Positions 6,966 to 7,333 of a stretch of DNA of 7,333 bases are shown piece by piece. Source of the stretch: an uncultured Gemmatimonadota bacterium (GTDB taxonomy: Bacteria > Gemmatimonadota > Gemmatimonadetes > Gemmatimonadales > Gemmatimonadaceae); contig CAIVJV010000042.1 in NCBI GenBank assembly GCA_903906325.1, positions 1 through 7,333 on the forward strand. Direction: 5' to 3'. The notes under the pieces were generated by a model, which searched no databases, was not told where the DNA came from, and saw only the letters and a list, made by a program, of their open reading frames with translations. The first letter of the stretch is position 1. Every line of letters starts with the position of its first letter. The position numbers were made by a program, and so were the translations under genes.

Positions 6966-6998
6966 TCGGCTCCGACATCGTCCTCGCTACGAACCTCT

Positions 6999-7002
6999 GG
7001 AG
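6999..7002 (+). promoter_or_regulatory. Ribosome binding site of gcvH
   Basis: GGAG, 5 nt before the GTG at 7008. It supports GTG as the start, with the protein beginning MSSIPTDLQYTKDHEY. Confidence 0.65.
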
Positions 7003-7007
7003 CTTTC

Positions 7008-7333
7008 GTGTCTTCGATCCCCACCGACCTGCAGTACACCAAGGACCACGAGTACGTGAAGCGGACCGATGACCCCACGGTGGTCATCGTCGGCATCACC
7101 GACTACGCGCAGGGCGAGCTCGGGGACATCGTCTTCCTCGACCTCCCCAAGGGGGGCGCGTCGTTCGGCGACCACGACGTGTTCGGCACGATCGAGGCGG
7201 TGAAGGCGGTCTCCGAGCTCTACGCCCCGATGGCGGGGACGGTGGTCGAGGTGAACCCGCGCCTCGATGGCGAGCCGGCGCTGGTCAACAGCGATCCGTA
7301 CGGGGACGGCTGGATGATCAAGCTCAAGATCGA
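7008..7333 (+). CDS. gcvH: Glycine cleavage system H protein, C-terminus cut by window edge
   Basis: Lipoyl carrier of the glycine cleavage system. Its lipoyl-lysine arm carries the aminomethyl intermediate from the P protein (glycine decarboxylase) to the T protein, and is reoxidised by the L protein. 108 residues are present of a usual 125-130. Visible features are YTKDHEYVK (10-18), VGITDYAQGELGDIVFLDLP (28-47) and the lipoylation loop GTIEAVKAVSELYAPMAG (60-77) with acceptor Lys66. VNPRLDGEPALVNSDPYGDGWMIKLK (82-107) is the second half of the hammerhead fold. The 68-nt gap and candidate promoter before it suggest a unit separate from tdk-coaE. Genes for the P protein often follow gcvH, but that region is outside the window. 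Confidence 0.96.
   Translation, partial: MSSIPTDLQYTKDHEYVKRTDDPTVVIVGITDYAQGELGDIVFLDLPKGGASFGDHDVFGTIEAVKAVSELYAPMAGTVVEVNPRLDGEPALVNSDPYGDGWMIKLKI

Noticed and set aside
6961..6971. Small hairpin AGCC-TTC-GGCT after coaE, considered as a terminator.
   Set aside because: The stem is only 4 bp with a 3-nt loop and no T-run. It overlaps the better-supported -10 candidate of gcvH.
6304..6978. Minus-strand open frame opposite coaE.
   Set aside because: coaE on the plus strand has intact P-loop and PLLFEAG signatures. The antisense product has no recognisable domain.

Overview
This is a GC-rich window, with a strong preference for G or C at the third codon position and several GTG starts. It carries seven protein-coding genes in two divergent groups. 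It looks like chromosomal core sequence from a free-living, high-GC bacterium. I lean towards Gemmatimonadota from the style and mix of genes, but that is an inference and no marker gene here proves it. I see no mobile element, CRISPR array, rRNA or tRNA.

Left half, minus strand (reading from 4169 down to 1): a class I PLP-dependent aminotransferase of the bacterial aspartate aminotransferase (subgroup Ib) type, then sbcD (Mre11-type nuclease), then sbcC (Rad50-type SMC ATPase). sbcC runs off the left edge and lacks its C-terminal ATPase lobe. sbcD and sbcC overlap by ATGA and should be translationally coupled. The aminotransferase is 36 nt upstream of sbcD with no visible terminator, so all three may be co-transcribed.

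Middle (4170-4298): a 129-bp divergent intergenic region. It holds a perfect 8-bp inverted repeat around a TATATT box, a candidate operator or shared promoter.

Right half, plus strand: a 469-aa protein that reads as a degenerate DEAD-box RNA helicase. It keeps DELD and SAT motifs but has no recognisable Walker A or arginine-finger motif, and ends in a 67-residue Arg/Gly-rich tail. It overlaps thymidine kinase (tdk) by ATGA. coaE (dephospho-CoA kinase) follows 11 nt later. gcvH (glycine cleavage H protein), with its own candidate promoter, runs off the right edge only a few residues short of its usual end.

Functionally the window combines double-strand break processing (SbcCD), amino-acid nitrogen transfer, nucleotide salvage (Tdk), coenzyme A synthesis (CoaE) and one-carbon/glycine metabolism (GcvH). 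The most unusual item is the probable pseudo-helicase with an RG-rich tail, coupled to tdk. Very long open frames antisense to the real genes are an effect of GC-rich codon use and are not annotated.
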